Source: Corticium candelabrum (Eukaryota > Porifera > Homoscleromorpha > Homosclerophorida > Plakinidae). Taken from it: DNA of 64,000 nt. How positions within the stretch are numbered: the first letter of the stretch is position 1; every line of letters starts with the position of its first letter. The notes beneath the pieces were generated by a model, which was not told the origin of the DNA, made no database searches, and saw nothing but the letters and a program-made list of their open reading frames with translations. This document shows positions 21,734-34,900 of the stretch, in pieces. The translations under genes were made by a program, and so were the position numbers. Where the stretch lies: assembly GCF_963422355.1 (NCBI RefSeq), contig NC_085095.1, forward strand, positions 5,045,327-5,109,326, in the 5' to 3' direction.

Positions 21734-24340
21734 TTTATTTTTACATCAAACTATGATACAATTTTGCAAAGAACTACAGTAATACAACTAGAATAATGTT
21801 TGTTGAAAGCTAAAATTCTTATATATAACTAAGACTAATGACGAAAAAATTGGGTGCTGAAAGAGTCAGGCCTCTCAGACCCTCCGCGCAACATGCTAAG
21901 TTTACTTGATATAACTTGAACATTACACTTCTGTAATAGTACAGAGAGTTTTTTTCTTCCAAAAGTCTAAAAATTCCGCAGCATTAGGTCTTCCTGCTTC
22001 ATCTGATGAAAAGGCTGCCAGTTTCTGCAAAAATTTCTTGCTTCTTCTCCAATGATCCAAAATGTTCCATAACCCGTGGCACGACTTTGACTACTGAGCC
22101 TCCAGACAGTTTGTGTTGTTCGTACGTGGACATCTTTCTGGTTTCTCTTTGATTAGCTGCAACCCTTAGCTGTTGCCTCAGCAGAGATTGGGAAAACATC
22201 TGAGCTCCAAGGGTGTGCCAAGGAGATGTCAAGATCAAGATTAGAACCCGACTCAGCATCAAAAATGATAATGTCAGGTCTACATTCAGAGTTAGTATAC
22301 CTGTTTCTTAGCTCACGACAATGGTGAATTTGTAGACTTCTAAGGCACTCCGACCACAATCCAGCAATAGACTCATGGGACCAAATAGGGCCTCCCCTGT
22401 CTTGCAGGTAAGTAAGTGGTATCCACTGTCGTCTAGAGATGCATTGCAATTACAAGACTCTACCCATTTTGAAATGGTGATAGGCAGACCCAATCTCACA
22501 CGACACGCCAAGCGAAATTCGCAAGGATTGAGTGCGAATCCGTATGAGGTTGGTAGCGCATGCAACCATGCGCCTGCGCTTTTTCCTTGAAGGGAACGAA
22601 ATCTTGCTTCATTTCTTGCAGTTGGAGCTGCATCAACCAAGTGTTGGAGATCTTCTTTGAGAGTAGAAATAAACAATTGATGTTGTATTTTTTAATTCCT
22701 TTGTAATCTGAGATCTTCTTGTTTGTTGGAAAGTATGATCGAAAAGCATGACCAACGGGGCTAGATACATCACAAGTGAATTTGTCCATGATGACTTTTA
22801 GATGTGGGAAACGAGATAGTAGCTCAGATATGGTATGGGACCACGAAGCAATAAAAGCAGGTCCAGCGATGGAAGATAGTGGGGTTAGACCAAATCCACC
22901 CATACGAATAGGGAGACATGCCTGTTTCCAGACCTGATCATTTGCAAATGTTTCACCAAGAAGATGAACAAATGCTTTCAAGATTGAAAATCTTGGATGG
23001 ACGCAGTTTCAGATAGCAAGATAGGCTCTACAAATCTAGCCAAATGATCAAGTCTAGGAATATGACAATGTTTTAAAAGTAGCATTGAACTTTGCCGATC
23101 TTCTAGTTTTTGAGTTGGTCGCAAAGTTGGTCCCCTGAATGTGCAGCCTTAACACACGTTGTAGACATGAAACTAGATGTACCAACTGGTATATCCACAA
23201 AAATCGAACCATCATGACTCACAGGAATTTCGTCAAAGCCAGTGATATGAGTAACATTGGGACTGAAAACTTCACACTTGGTTTCAGAGACAGACCAAAT
23301 TGACGGTTGAAAAAGATTTTTTGAGCATATTGAAAGCTGCAAGCACTTTGTCAGTACTACCCAGCAAGAAAACATCATCCAAGTATGCAAGCAAGGTGAC
23401 TTCAGGGATGTTGTTTTGTATTTCAGATAAAATAGGATGAAATAATTGTTGTCGCAAAAAAGAACTAGTCTTAGTGGATCGCCTTGATGGACTCCTTCTT
23501 GAGATGGAATGACAATTGATGACGATCCTTGTAAATATACAAGAGAGCTAGAGTGACCATACATTTGTTGAATGTGACTGAACAAGTTAGGAAAGGCCTT
23601 ACACACTTCGTTTAGCATATCACACTTACTGATTGAATTGAAAGCATTGCGAACATCTGATTTGAGAACGATCCAATCTTGATTAACTTCTAGCATCAGA
23701 CCAATGTGGTGAGCAACAAGCTCAGTACCGTTCTGTACTAAAACTCCATGATGAATAGGTGTAAAATAATTAGCAAATGCTTCTTTCTTCTGTACACAAA
23801 TTGCTGGCGCAGTAAGACGACGAAGTGCATCTCCAACAGCTATAGGATGAACATCTCCATTAGACTTAGGAAGAGCAATCAGTCTGGATGGTGACATAAG
23901 CTTGGCAATTTCAGGAGGCAATATACCCTTAGCTATAGCTGAACATGCAGAGAAAAGGCATTTTGCTGTGTTCTCATTATCAATCAATCCTTTAAAGTGT
24001 TCAAAACGCCATCTACAGGTCCAACACCAGACCCACGAGGAGATCTCCGTACTGTATCGTAGAAAAGTTTTCAGACAAATTGATAGCTGCGCTGTCGGGT
24101 GTGTTTAATAAATCGATACTCTTGACCCTAGGAGGATGTTTGACGCCAGTTTCTTAGCTGTATCCGCTGTAGATGGAGCCAGACCAGCGCTGGTAAGGAC
24201 TCTAGGGGCTCGGCCTTGATAGCTCTCCACAACGCACAAGCCGTAAAGCAGCTGCACGACGGGCCTCTTCGTTTCGTTTAGTGGGTTTTGCAGCAAGGAA
24301 GTCTTCCAAACAGACAAGCTGCTTCCACTCCCACAAGTGT
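21734..24340 (-). pseudogene. LINE copy B: reverse transcriptase plus restriction-like endonuclease, broken
   Basis: It is 5' truncated in the GACA tract and begins with a pre-RT segment (24105-24340). The RT (23103-23987) has IALPKSNGDVHPIAVG, LKSDVRNAFNS and GVHQGDPL, plus the catalytic AYLDDVFLLG in a shifted frame at about 23365-23390. Further frames at 22153-22981 carry the thumb region (MGGFGLTPL). They also carry a Cys-His motif ending GYHLLTC and a restriction-like endonuclease motif (CRPDIIIFDAE, then DLDISLAHPW). That order (RT, CCHC, RLE) is the architecture of R2/R4/NeSL-type LINEs, usually sequence-specific. Several frameshifts make it inactive. Confidence 0.85.
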
Positions 24341-24383
24341 CTGTCTGTCTGTCTGTTTGTCTGTCCGTCTGTCTGTCTGTCTT

Positions 24384-24474
<91 letters not shown>

Positions 24475-24475
<1 letters not shown>

Positions 24476-25619
24476 ATACATATATTTTCAACATTGAAAT
24501 CTACAATTAACACAACTAAGCAACTCTACTGTCCCAATCGTACAAAATCTCTACCAAACTAAAACTCTACAGGAACCAGCCCTATATAGGGCCGTACAGT
24601 AAGGCACATTAATAATTGTGTATATAGTTCATTCTTTTGACTTTCCTTGTATGTTCCAGTAAGCGGGATGTCTTCCTGAAAATCACTCTAGCGTTACATT
24701 GTTGTAACTGAACTGATAAACGTTGTCTCCAATATTTTGTAAAATTGGATGCATTCTGGCGACCGTCCTCATCATAAGACATGAGAGAAAAAGAATCTTT
24801 AGAAACTGTTGAGCCTCATCACCCTATCTGCCATAATGTTCAAGTACCAAAGGGATTGCTGTTGGTGCATACCTTCCTGGTAGCAGTTGGGAGTCATACT
24901 TTGTATGTTTGATCTTTTCTCTTCTGGATGCGGGAGGCCCATCAGTATAAGCAGCTTTAGATAGGATATCTTTGCTGAATGGATGTAATAGAGCAATGCA
25001 TAATTCTGCTGCTGGCATGCAGAATGATTGCGCACCATAGATGTCTGGCCTTCCCCTGGAGGTGGTTTGGCGATCTTGATACTCAATGTAGTACGGTACA
25101 TGTAACTGGCTGAGACAATCTGCCCACCCAGAAACCATACAGTTGTGAGACCACACTGGTCCACCTCCAACTTTACAAGTCAACAGATGATACCCTTCTC
25201 TATCGACCGTTTTTCCACAGTCACATTCGTACTCATCTGCCAACAAAGGCAAGCATCGCCATTCCCAACCTCATGAATGCCGCCAAGCGGAAATATCCAG
25301 GTAAACTGCGAGATTCTGGGTTGATGGAAAGGCATTTAGCCAAGAACTTGCACCTTTTCCTTGCAAGAAGTGTAATCGTGCTGAGTTCTTTCCAGATTCT
25401 TTATCCAATAAAATACTGACTTGAGCTTTCAGGACCTTATCTATCAGATGCTGCTGCAGACGCTTAGTATTAGACAATAGATCATTTATTGATTGATCAC
25501 GATCTAAACATTCGTGAAGAATATGGACTACAGAATTTTCAGGACTCTTTGGGGATAATAAAACATCAATCTGAGGTTCTAAAGCTACGAAACGTTTGAA
25601 AGCTCATGCACAGAATGAG
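24475..25619 (-). pseudogene. LINE copy C: 5'-truncated C-terminal part
   Basis: Frames 25271-25477 and 24824-25252 carry the post-RT region (LQGKGASSWLNAFPST), the CDCG...GYHLLTC zinc motif and an endonuclease-like GRPDI block followed by LVLEHYGR. The 5' end is cut within the (TGTC)n block at 25620. The 3' end passes into the next block at 24474. Confidence 0.8.
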
Positions 25620-25658
<39 letters not shown>

Positions 25659-25720
25659 GCCTGTCTGTCTGCCTGTCTGTCTGTCTGCCTGTCTGTCTGT
25701 CTGCCTGTCTGTCTGTCTGC

Positions 25721-25752
<32 letters not shown>

Positions 25753-25784
25753 GCGTCTGTCTGTCTGTCTGTCTGTCTGCCTGT

Positions 25785-28700
25785 CAAAAATGCATATATT
25801 TCAAATCCAAAGAAATTTCCATCAAGAGCTTAAAACTAGTCTTTTTAGTAAAGTTCCTCTAAATCAACATAAAACACTTAAGTCTACAACAGATGACCCC
25901 ATAGGGGTTAGGATACATTTAACCACTTAGTTTAAAACAAATTGACATTCGTCAAAGACACTGCAAAAATTTTTCCAGCTGAAATTACTGTCACACATGA
26001 ATTGCATTACTGCAGCTTGATCGAAAATCGTCGTCTCCAGTGTGTTTTGAACTCAGCAATGTTATATCGTCTATCGTCATTCCTCCACAAATCAGAGAGG
26101 ACCCTAAAGTACTCAGACGCTTTCCCCCCAACGGCCGAAATGTTTGAATACAAAAGGCACGACTGCTGGAGAATATCCACCAGGTAGTCGTTTCTGGGCG
26201 TACTTGTTTTTCTTGATTTTCTCCCTTCTCATTGCCGCGCTTCCCCCAGTTGTAGCTGCAGGAGGTAAGATGTCGGATGCCCATGGGTGAGCTAGTGCCA
26301 CGTCTAACTCAACGTTAAATCCTGTCTCCGAGTCATAAACTAGGATGTCAGGCAGATTGTTCGAACGCGTGTAGCAGTCCCTAGGCCACACTTGTGGGCA
26401 GATAAACTGAAATCAAGCACTCAGACCATACTGACATTATCGAATCACCGGCGTAGCGTCGGGGGGGGGGGGGGGGGGGGATAGGGATAGGGAGGTTTTA
26501 GCCCCCAAACATTTTGGGCGCTTCATTTCGCTTCAAGCAAAAGTATAATTTTAAGTTACTAAACAGTGACAGTCCGCTTAATCTCAGAGTAGTATGGTGA
26601 CGATCGACAACGTTAATTGACTCTACCTCTTTGGCAATACACATTATCATTTTAGTATGATAAAAGCAGTGTCGAGAAGTCGTGGAAAGGGAAACTGCGC
26701 ATGACCATCACTTATTTGAGACGTTTACTACGTTATCCGGCAACGGAAATGTCAAAGAAGACCGCATCAAAAAAGCATGCAGAAGCCTACCCATCAATTA
26801 TTTTTAAGTAAGTGTAGTTAAGGTGAACAACCCGATTGACAGGAGAATGGAATTTGCTGCGGCTCCGCTACCTAATGATTTGCTTGCACTCCACGGTACT
26901 TTTCCACATGTTATTCTAACTAACTAGTTAACCTATATTGCTCGCTATATCACGAAATGCTAAAATTGGTCAACGTCGTTTGCACTAAATTGGTCTTCTA
27001 GATTCTATTGTCATCGAAATGCCATTTAATTTGCAATTGATCATCGCAACGAGGCATGAAAAAACATTTTTGGCACGAACTGTAAAAGTGTTTCCACCCT
27101 TTATACGCACACTGTCGGCACTCAGTGTCGCAGCTTGTTTGTAACCTGAAATATATAATGTCTTATTTAGTTAGATGTATACAAAGTGCAGGCTAGAAAA
27201 GTAGAAATGGGCGTGGCTTTGCATGTAAGAAATGGGCGTGGTTTCCGGCCTCATTATTCCCTCCCAAACATGAGGACAACGCTACGCCGGTGATCGAATC
27301 ATGGGGCCACACAGGGCCGCCAACATTCTTGCATGTTAGGAGATGGAATTCATCTGTGTCAGAGCCCTTTATATCTAAAGTTCGACCACAATCGCACTTG
27401 TTGATCTACAGGAAAGAGACAGGAATTCTTAAACTCATTGAAGCTGCCGAAATAAAACTGTTGGGTGATAGCGCAAACTTCTTTGAGGAAGGTACAGCAC
27501 TGAGCCAAGCCCCAGCTCCCTTACCCTGCAGAGACAGCAGACGCGCAGCGTCTTTTTGAGATGAGCTGTCAATCAAAGCATTGACTGTAATCTGGTTGTT
27601 AGCATCTGTTAATCCGTGTTGGAGTTTCTTTGTGTTAGATACTACCTGTGACAGATCCCTGTCGTCATTCAATAGTTTATCCAGTTGATAACCAATGCTT
27701 CTCTTCTCCTTGCAATTTGATGAAAGAGTTCTGACATGATCTGCCAGAGATGTGAACCTGTTCGGTAACTTCTGCAGGAAATGATCCCAGATGGATAAAA
27801 AGGCAAAACGGGAAACAGTTTGCAACAGTATTATTCCGAACCCATCAAGACGTATGGGGAGTGCTGCCTGCTCCCATTGGCTAGCTGTTAGATCTCTGGT
27901 ACCAAGCAAAGTTGTAAAGCACTTCTTAGTCAGTCGATTATGAATAGTAGCAGCAGGTTGCAAGCTATCCGGGCAAACTCTTCTGGCTAAATGGTTGAGT
28001 CGGGTTGCATGGCAATGTCTCAGAAGAAGCATTGCTCCTTGAAGCTCATTCAAGTCAGGTAACTTCTGGCAAAACACATTGCCAGAATTTGCGAGGTTAA
28101 TACAGACATTTGATATGAAATCATGGCTGCCAATAAGAATCCCAAAAATCTTAGTTCCTGTGTGGGGAATAGAGATATCTGTTGACAATAAATCTGGTAC
28201 TGCTGAAGGCAATGGGCAGTACAGCTCACACTTCTTGTCTTGAATTTGAAGTCCGACATTGCCAAACTCTTGCTTCCAGAATACAAAGCGTCGAGCACAT
28301 TGAGTGATGATCCAACCAGGATCACATCCAGATAAGCAAAGACAACAATGTTTTGGAACTTGCACTGTATGGTAGTCAGAATGTTGTGAATACCCAATGA
28401 GAAGAGCACTGATCCAAGGGTGTCCCGTTGCATGATAGATGCCTTTCTCAGATGACAGCACCATTGAGACACTGTTCATTAGGTAAACTAAAGTAGTGGA
28501 CTCAGAATACATTTCCATCACATGGTTTGCAATCTCAAAAAAAGATGAGCCATCACATGGTTTGCAATCTCAGAAAAAGATGACAAACTTGTGTCATCAC
28601 TTGGCCTCTGTGAATGGAATTGAAAGCGTTTTTTTGCGTCAGTCTTTAACACTACCCAGTCCTTGTTTTCCTTCAGCAGCAAAATGACACGATGGACAAG

Positions 28701-30025
28701 GAGGTCTGCGCCTCCCTTGGTTGCTATCCCATTTTGAATTGGTGAAAAATACGTAGAAAGTTGGTCTTTCAGCTGTAAGCAGATGGACTTGGCAATAATT
28801 CACCTCAGGACTTCGCCAATTGCAATGGGCCTCATATCACCATTAGGCTTGGGTAGGGCTACTAAGCAGGCAGACGACAGCAATGTTGAGATTGATTTTG
28901 GAATTTCTTCTGATGCGATGCAGGAGCACACAGTATGCAGATATCGGGCAATTGCTGCATCAGACACCAGAACTCGTAAATGCTCATATCGCCAACCAGA
29001 AGGGCCGCAGCCAGATCCTCTCGGTGACTTCTGTATGCTTTGCAGGAAAGCTGCATGGAAAGAGATATGGTTTCTTCGTTCAAGTTTACTTTAGGCAGAG
29101 CAGACGATCTCTTTGGGTGTTTGCTTGCTACGTTCTCTGCAGTTTTCTCTGTGGCTGGTGCTAACCCTAAACTTGTCAGAATACGAGATGCCCCTGGACA
29201 GTTCCCCACACTTGATAAATTTCATAGCCGCTCTCTTGACTTTATCTCTGCCACAGACTGATTTGCTTCTTATCGCAGAACTGTCCAAGGAGAGTAGTTT
29301 TTGCCATTCAAACCGCAGAAACTCTCATATGTGGCAGCAATGACAGACGAACTTGTCCTGCCCCCTCTTTTGGGTGGCCCCAGAATCCTAGGCAGGAGAT
29401 AAAGCAGCTTCCACGCCCCTTTATTAGATGGATCTTCAAAGATTTTCTTGAGAAGCGCTGAGCAGCAATCCAAGAAACGAGACTTTATTGCGGGCTTGAT
29501 GCAACTGATCGTTTTGTCGGGGACCGCTTTCAAGATTTCATCAGGCGACAGAGATTGAATGAAATCTCATGTTTGAGACTCACAGCTTCCGTGCGGGTTC
29601 AGACCAATAGGCTCATCGTAGGCCATTGATGGTTTTCGCGAGCGTCCCTTTTGACGATCGGCAGACAGACACGTGGGGGCGCCATCTTTATTGACACGAA
29701 CTCTTCGGGCGGAAACCACAGGATTGCCAGCCCCTGACTTCTTCTTGCATTGTGACAGATGCTGTCCAAGCTTCACGAACCATTTCCCGCAGAACTGACA
29801 GCAGGAAAGGCCCAATCGATTACAAAATCTCTCCGGAACTTTGTCGCTACCGTGGGCCTGACGAATGTGGTGAAGGACCCGTTGGATTGTACCTCTCACT
29901 GAACAAGACGGGATAGGACATGCTTCCATACGAGATTTGACCTAGTACACGCTTTACGATCCAAACGAAACAAGTCTATTTTGTCAGTCAAAGACCGTCA
30001 GGAAAGACAGGCAACACCATCTAAC
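25785..30025 (-). pseudogene. LINE copy D: nearly full length, with N-terminal zinc fingers, broken
   Basis: The most complete copy, about 3.4 kb once the 847-bp insert at 26446-27292 is discounted. 29567-29929 encodes two N-terminal zinc fingers (CPIPSC...HHIRQAH and CCQFCGKWFVKLGQHLSQC), as in R2/NeSL-type elements. 28862-29533 is the linker. 27406-28521 is the RT, in which the catalytic YLDD stretch has lost a base. The CxC...HLLTC zinc motif lies at about 27300-27400. The endonuclease block with LPDILVYDSE and ELDVALAHPWASD is at 26113-26391. Stops and shifts throughout. It gives the family's domain order. Confidence 0.85.
26446..27292. mobile_element. Non-autonomous hAT-like insertion in LINE copy D
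   Basis: It is bounded by the 13-bp inverted repeat CACCGGCGTAGCG and flanked by direct repeats ATCGAAT (26439-26445 and 27293-27299). The LINE reading frame resumes on the other side. Inside is a run of about 20 G (26461-26480) and no coding region. End sequence and duplication length fit hAT. Confidence 0.8.
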
Positions 30026-31894
30026 ATGTCTGTCTGTCTGTCTGTCTCTCTGTAAGGAACATCAATCACGCCAAAACTTCTAGACCAATCGCCACGAAAC
30101 CCTGCATGAAGACTGCATTCCACATCACAATGCAAATGCACACTTCGGTATTTAGACGGTCCCCTCTCGAGGAAGCGACCTCTAGTAAAATCTCGCGAAC
30201 ACGTGACCACGGTGGGACTTCAAATTTTGACACATACAATCCCCATTCACATGTCACGAGAAACGGTCAATTTCTTGCCGATTGAAACTATCTGTTTCAT
30301 GCCTGGGTTTCGCTCTAGCAGAGGATCGAGTGTAGCCAACGGAAGTACAAGTGAGTTATGAATGAGACATCGGTTGTTATTACAGTGGCCATATGGCTAT
30401 CTTCTTACCATAATCACACTAGCTACCAAGAAGGCACACTACATAGCCATTGATTCTCAAACATGATTTTGCATTCAATTTTAATTAAAATATAAATAGC
30501 CTGGATGTGGTGTCATTTTACACGCTTACGCTCACCTTTTCCAATTTGGTACTTCCACACTTTCATCTTCATGATGAACAGTTACTGCTCTGCTTCTGCA
30601 CAAGCTATATAAAGGAGCTGTGTGTGTGTGCATGTGCGTGTGTGTGCATGTGCGTGTGTGTGTGTTTGTCTGATTATATCCGGGTATTTAGCTAATTAGA
30701 TAAAACGTTTAGCCACATGCATCTGAAGTTAATTATTCAAGAGTGTGATTTCTCTACCCAATAACTAAATCGTATAATGGGAATTTGTGGTAATTGCTTG
30801 TTCCGGGCATAGAACCGACTAATGAGCTAGTTGGCTATATAGCATGTGTTGCAGAACAGTGTATACGCATTCATTGGTTTAAACGGCTTTAAATTTGGTA
30901 TATACCGGCCTGGCCTGAGTCGCCTCATGCTTCCCACGACACGTGTAGTGTTGCTCTATAGCTGTAACACAACTGTAGTACTCTACCGTCTATTTATAAT
31001 GTATTACGGTTGCTATAGCCAACACATAAATTACATAGTCTGCAGACGTTTCGCATAATCGTGGAAATGCCAGCGTGACTGTTAGATACACAATTGTGAC
31101 CACTAAATGTTGTACAGACCCCGGAAGCGTATGTTCCTAGTAGACCTTTCATGCGGGCGTGCTTGGCACTAACGACGTCATCACGTCTCACGGGACACTG
31201 GGGTGCTACTTTGATGTCTTGGCGTTTGTTAACCACGTGAGTCTAGAGCGAAAGCAACAAGTTTTCTTTTCAAAACTTTCACTAGCGCGTATAGCGATGT
31301 ATCGAATCAGGTGAGGCCTTATTAGGACCCGGCTCTTGTCTGTTTTGCGTCTTTTTCAGACATATACAACCTCTTTCTGATCTCTGTCGTGACTCTCCCG
31401 CCTCATTTTGAGTAACATTGGGACTTGACAGACGTGAACTGTCACAATGTTACAGTTGCACGTGACAGTTCACAACTGTAACGCGTTCGCATTCAGTCTC
31501 GGTTGTGACACGAGCGCACGACGCTAGACGTATACGACGTGGAGCTTGTCGACGTCAACGTTCCCGCGGCCGCGTTGAATTGCTTCTGTAGACATGCAGA
31601 TTTCACAAACGGCAACGACTAGCGACTCTAGCTGTAGTCTTGGAGTTGTTCTCTACGAAACAAGACAAGCTAATTGAGATAAAAATTGCACTGCTTGCAT
31701 ACCGATCTGGTCTTTAGTAAAGCGTTTAAGAAACCAAATCCGGTCTTTTGAGATAGTCGATTTCTGTCTACGCGGCACAAAACGACATCAAAGGCCGTTC
31801 ACCAGACCCATTTTCGCCCGAAAGTATTACGCGGCGGGGGGTCTGGCTACACAAGACTAAGTTAAAATTTATGTTGCAACGCTCGTCTTGTGCA

Positions 31895-31902
31895 TATAAA
31901 TA
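31895..31902 (+). promoter_or_regulatory. Candidate TATA box of the right-arm NB-ARC gene
   Basis: TATAAATA, 52-59 bases before the predicted ATG at 31954. The equivalent bases in the left arm read TAGAAATA. Position and sequence fit a core promoter, but the start of transcription is unknown. Confidence 0.4.
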
Positions 31903-31953
31903 GCAAGTCTTGCTGTTTCTTGTCCACTTGGAAGACTATAAAACTAACCGCTA

Positions 31954-34900
31954 ATGCTAACCGTAGGACTAGCAGGAGTATGTTGCACAGCAAAACAGGC
32001 ATGGGCGGTACGTGTACTAATATAGAGAAATTGCTATTTCTTTATGAGGGTTTGGGGTTAAGTTATGTAGTGAGTAGGTATCGGTAAAATTATTTAGATG
32101 TAGAATGTTTGTGTAAATATCTGTCTAAGATGGTTACATGGGAAGACTTTATAAAGAAATGTAGTAGGTATATGGTATCGAAAGAAATTGATAATATTTC
32201 TTGACTAGATAGTGAAACGCTATTTTGATAACTCTAAGTACAATCAATGGCTGTAGTGTCACTCTCATGCAAATTTTCGTTAGCGTTATAGTTAGAATAC
32301 ATTGCGGGAGACCCAGGGCATGCAGCTGACGCCTGTTGGTAGTGCTTTACCAGGCAGAGGTTATTTGAAGTTTCAGCTAGTTTATAGACAACTTCAAGGA
32401 ACTAGGAAAACCCTGAATATACAAATATATCCATCAGCGTGTCATTGGTTAATTATAGAATGTATCCAATCATTGTGTGTTTTATATGTACAGATCAAGT
32501 ATTCTGGTGGTACGTTTGGGTGGCTGCAGTGATTGTTGTCATTGCTGGATTCATAGCTGCTTATCGACAGTCAGGAATGACGCTTTCTGTAGTACAATCG
32601 TTCACAAATCTTGGTATAGTACATGTGAGTAGATTTAGGCATACAAGTGACCTTTTATGGTGTCATGTGTTGTTAGGTGCCTGGCAGCGGGCTGTTTGCT
32701 TTATACTGGTTTTATCGTTTGTTATTTGGTATCTGCAAAAAGAAAAGTTCTTATCCGACTCTAACAAAACTTTATCAAGTGGTGAAACAAATGCAAATAA
32801 AATTTCAAGAGGTAAGACAGGTTGGTTTCCCAAATTCTTCTCTACTATTTACATGCATGTTGCAAGTGCTGTCTTGCATGTGAGGCAGGCAGACCTGACT
32901 GCTCGGCACATCCACAGGTGGCGGATAGTCGAATGACATACTAATAATGCGTTTTAGGTTCGGATAAATTAATTAATTAAGCTAATGGGTACTATCAGCA
33001 GTGTCTGAAGATGTGCATGATGGGCTGATGCATGTTGCTGTATACAGTGTCAAACTGCATGATGGGGCAGATGCATGATTGTCTCTAGATAGTGTCTCAA
33101 ATTTCTATAAAGAGTGTGTCGTAGTGAGTTTACGTTGCCACGCTATTTGGGAAATGCTGTTTGCACTAGTTGGTTGAAATCTTGTGTAGTCATGCCAAAC
33201 TATTGATTCCCACTCTCGAATATATTCGGGTAGCCTCGAACATCAGATTACCATTCGCAAAATATGCGCTGCATGATCGCAACACTTTCGTACTGTTGGT
33301 TGCTTGTTGTAGTGACTCCCCACAGGGTGCTACAGCAATGAAATATCAAGGTTGCTGGTTCTATGCAACATAAAGGCTCTTAATTAATTAATTAATGGAG
33401 AAGTTGGCAAGAGCTTAAGGGAGTAAACTGAAAATCTGCAGCAAGGCTTCTTGTAAACGCGTTGTTAGCTTATTAACAGAACTTCTGAATTTGCTAGTCT
33501 AGTCAAGATAGAAGATTTGTATCTCGGGCACAGCATTCTTCTTAGATAAGTGCTCAGACAAGTTTGCCATATGTAATACACTATCACCAACTTTGTTTTC
33601 TGGAGAGAACTCGCCATGCAGTCACGCTATTTACAGCGCGAGCACATGAAGTGGGTCTAGAAAAGTCCTTAATTAACCTTTACAGTCATTTTCATTGCTA
33701 AAATTTGCAACTTTTAATACTGTTAATAAATAATTAACACTAGCGTTCACAATGAGCGCATGCGCTGCATTCTAATGTCCATCCGTCTGTCCGGTCGTCT
33801 GTTCATTCGTTCAGTCAGTGATTCACAGAGTGCGTACACTACTCTATTTAGCGCATGCGCGCCTAGAGTAAATTACGCAATGCCGCCGTTTCAAGACGAA
33901 CGGATGCCAATGACCTGCCAGACAGCTGTAGGGTATAAAATGCATTCTTATGCACAGTCCACGCCACCCGTTTAGTAAACAATACGCATGACATATGTTG
34001 TTAGCAAAGTAGTATTGCCACATTTGTATGTATCACCGCATTACGCAACTATCACATTCTCGCATGACAGTCAATCAACATCATCAACAATTGACAATTT
34101 GACAATGTGAGAAGGCAGCGTGCTGTCGTTACACAAGATTGAATACGCTATATACCGTATAATTATATTTCTTAGATCCAAGGTCCCGACGTCGGCCGGA
34201 CAGGTTGAATTCGGTATCATCGAGTGACGACGACGAATACAGAGGAAACGATCCTATTCGTCTTATTCCTTGGCTCATTAATGTACCGGATGAACGAACG
34301 CATGCAGCGTCTTTCGAAGGAAGAGATGGATGCGTCGAGGCCGTCGCCAAAATGCTCTCTAAAGACAGCATAGGCGCAATTTGTGGCCAAGCTGGCATCG
34401 GAAAGACAACAGTAGCTGCTAAACTTGTTCATCAACTTAAGCAATCTGTTTACAAATTGGTTTTGTGGATTAACTGTGCAAGCGATGAAACTTTCGTAGA
34501 AAGTGTTTCGAAAATTAGTGACGAGGTGTGTACCAGATCATCTTTTCAGATCAAGCTTCCGGCTACTGGAGATTTTCGTGTCTACGAGAAACTAGAAGGT
34601 GTGAAGCGTTGGATCAGACTTAAATCTGATGATTACTTTAAAATTTTGTTTGTTTTTGATGGTTGTGACGAATTGGCGATGATCAAAAAAGTCTATAAGC
34701 TGCTTCCTGAACATGGACTGAGCAGCAATAATGTACATGCTCTTTTCACTTCTAAGATAAAAACACTGGATTCAGTCAATATCTACAAAACTTACACTCT
34801 GGAACCATTGGACGATGACGTTGTAGTAAAATTGTTGATAGACAGAGCGAGAAGTGCGGGTGTCAAATGGAAATCATCATACGACGGTGTGGAAAAGAAA

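Larger units (their letters stand above)
21059..30052 (-). mobile_element. Nest of LINE copies inside a (TGTC/GACA)n locus
   Basis: Blocks of (TGTC)n occur at 21059-21098, 21594-21632, 21664-21733, 24340-24474, 25620-25784 and 30026-30052. Between each pair lies a minus-strand LINE copy or fragment. Each LINE 3' end reads roughly AAATATATGTATT and then passes directly into GACA units. The blocks are therefore target repeat, not internal sequence. All copies share orientation. Together they fill most of the space between the kinase gene and the right duplication arm. Confidence 0.88.

Noticed and set aside
24105..25862. Long Thr-Asp-Arg-Gln or Cys-Leu-Ser-Val repeat frames
   Set aside because: Translations of the (TGTC/GACA)n tracts, not proteins.
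21059..30052. Regular repeat blocks that could suggest a CRISPR-like array
   Set aside because: The repeats are tetranucleotide microsatellites of variable length between kilobase LINE copies in a eukaryotic genome.
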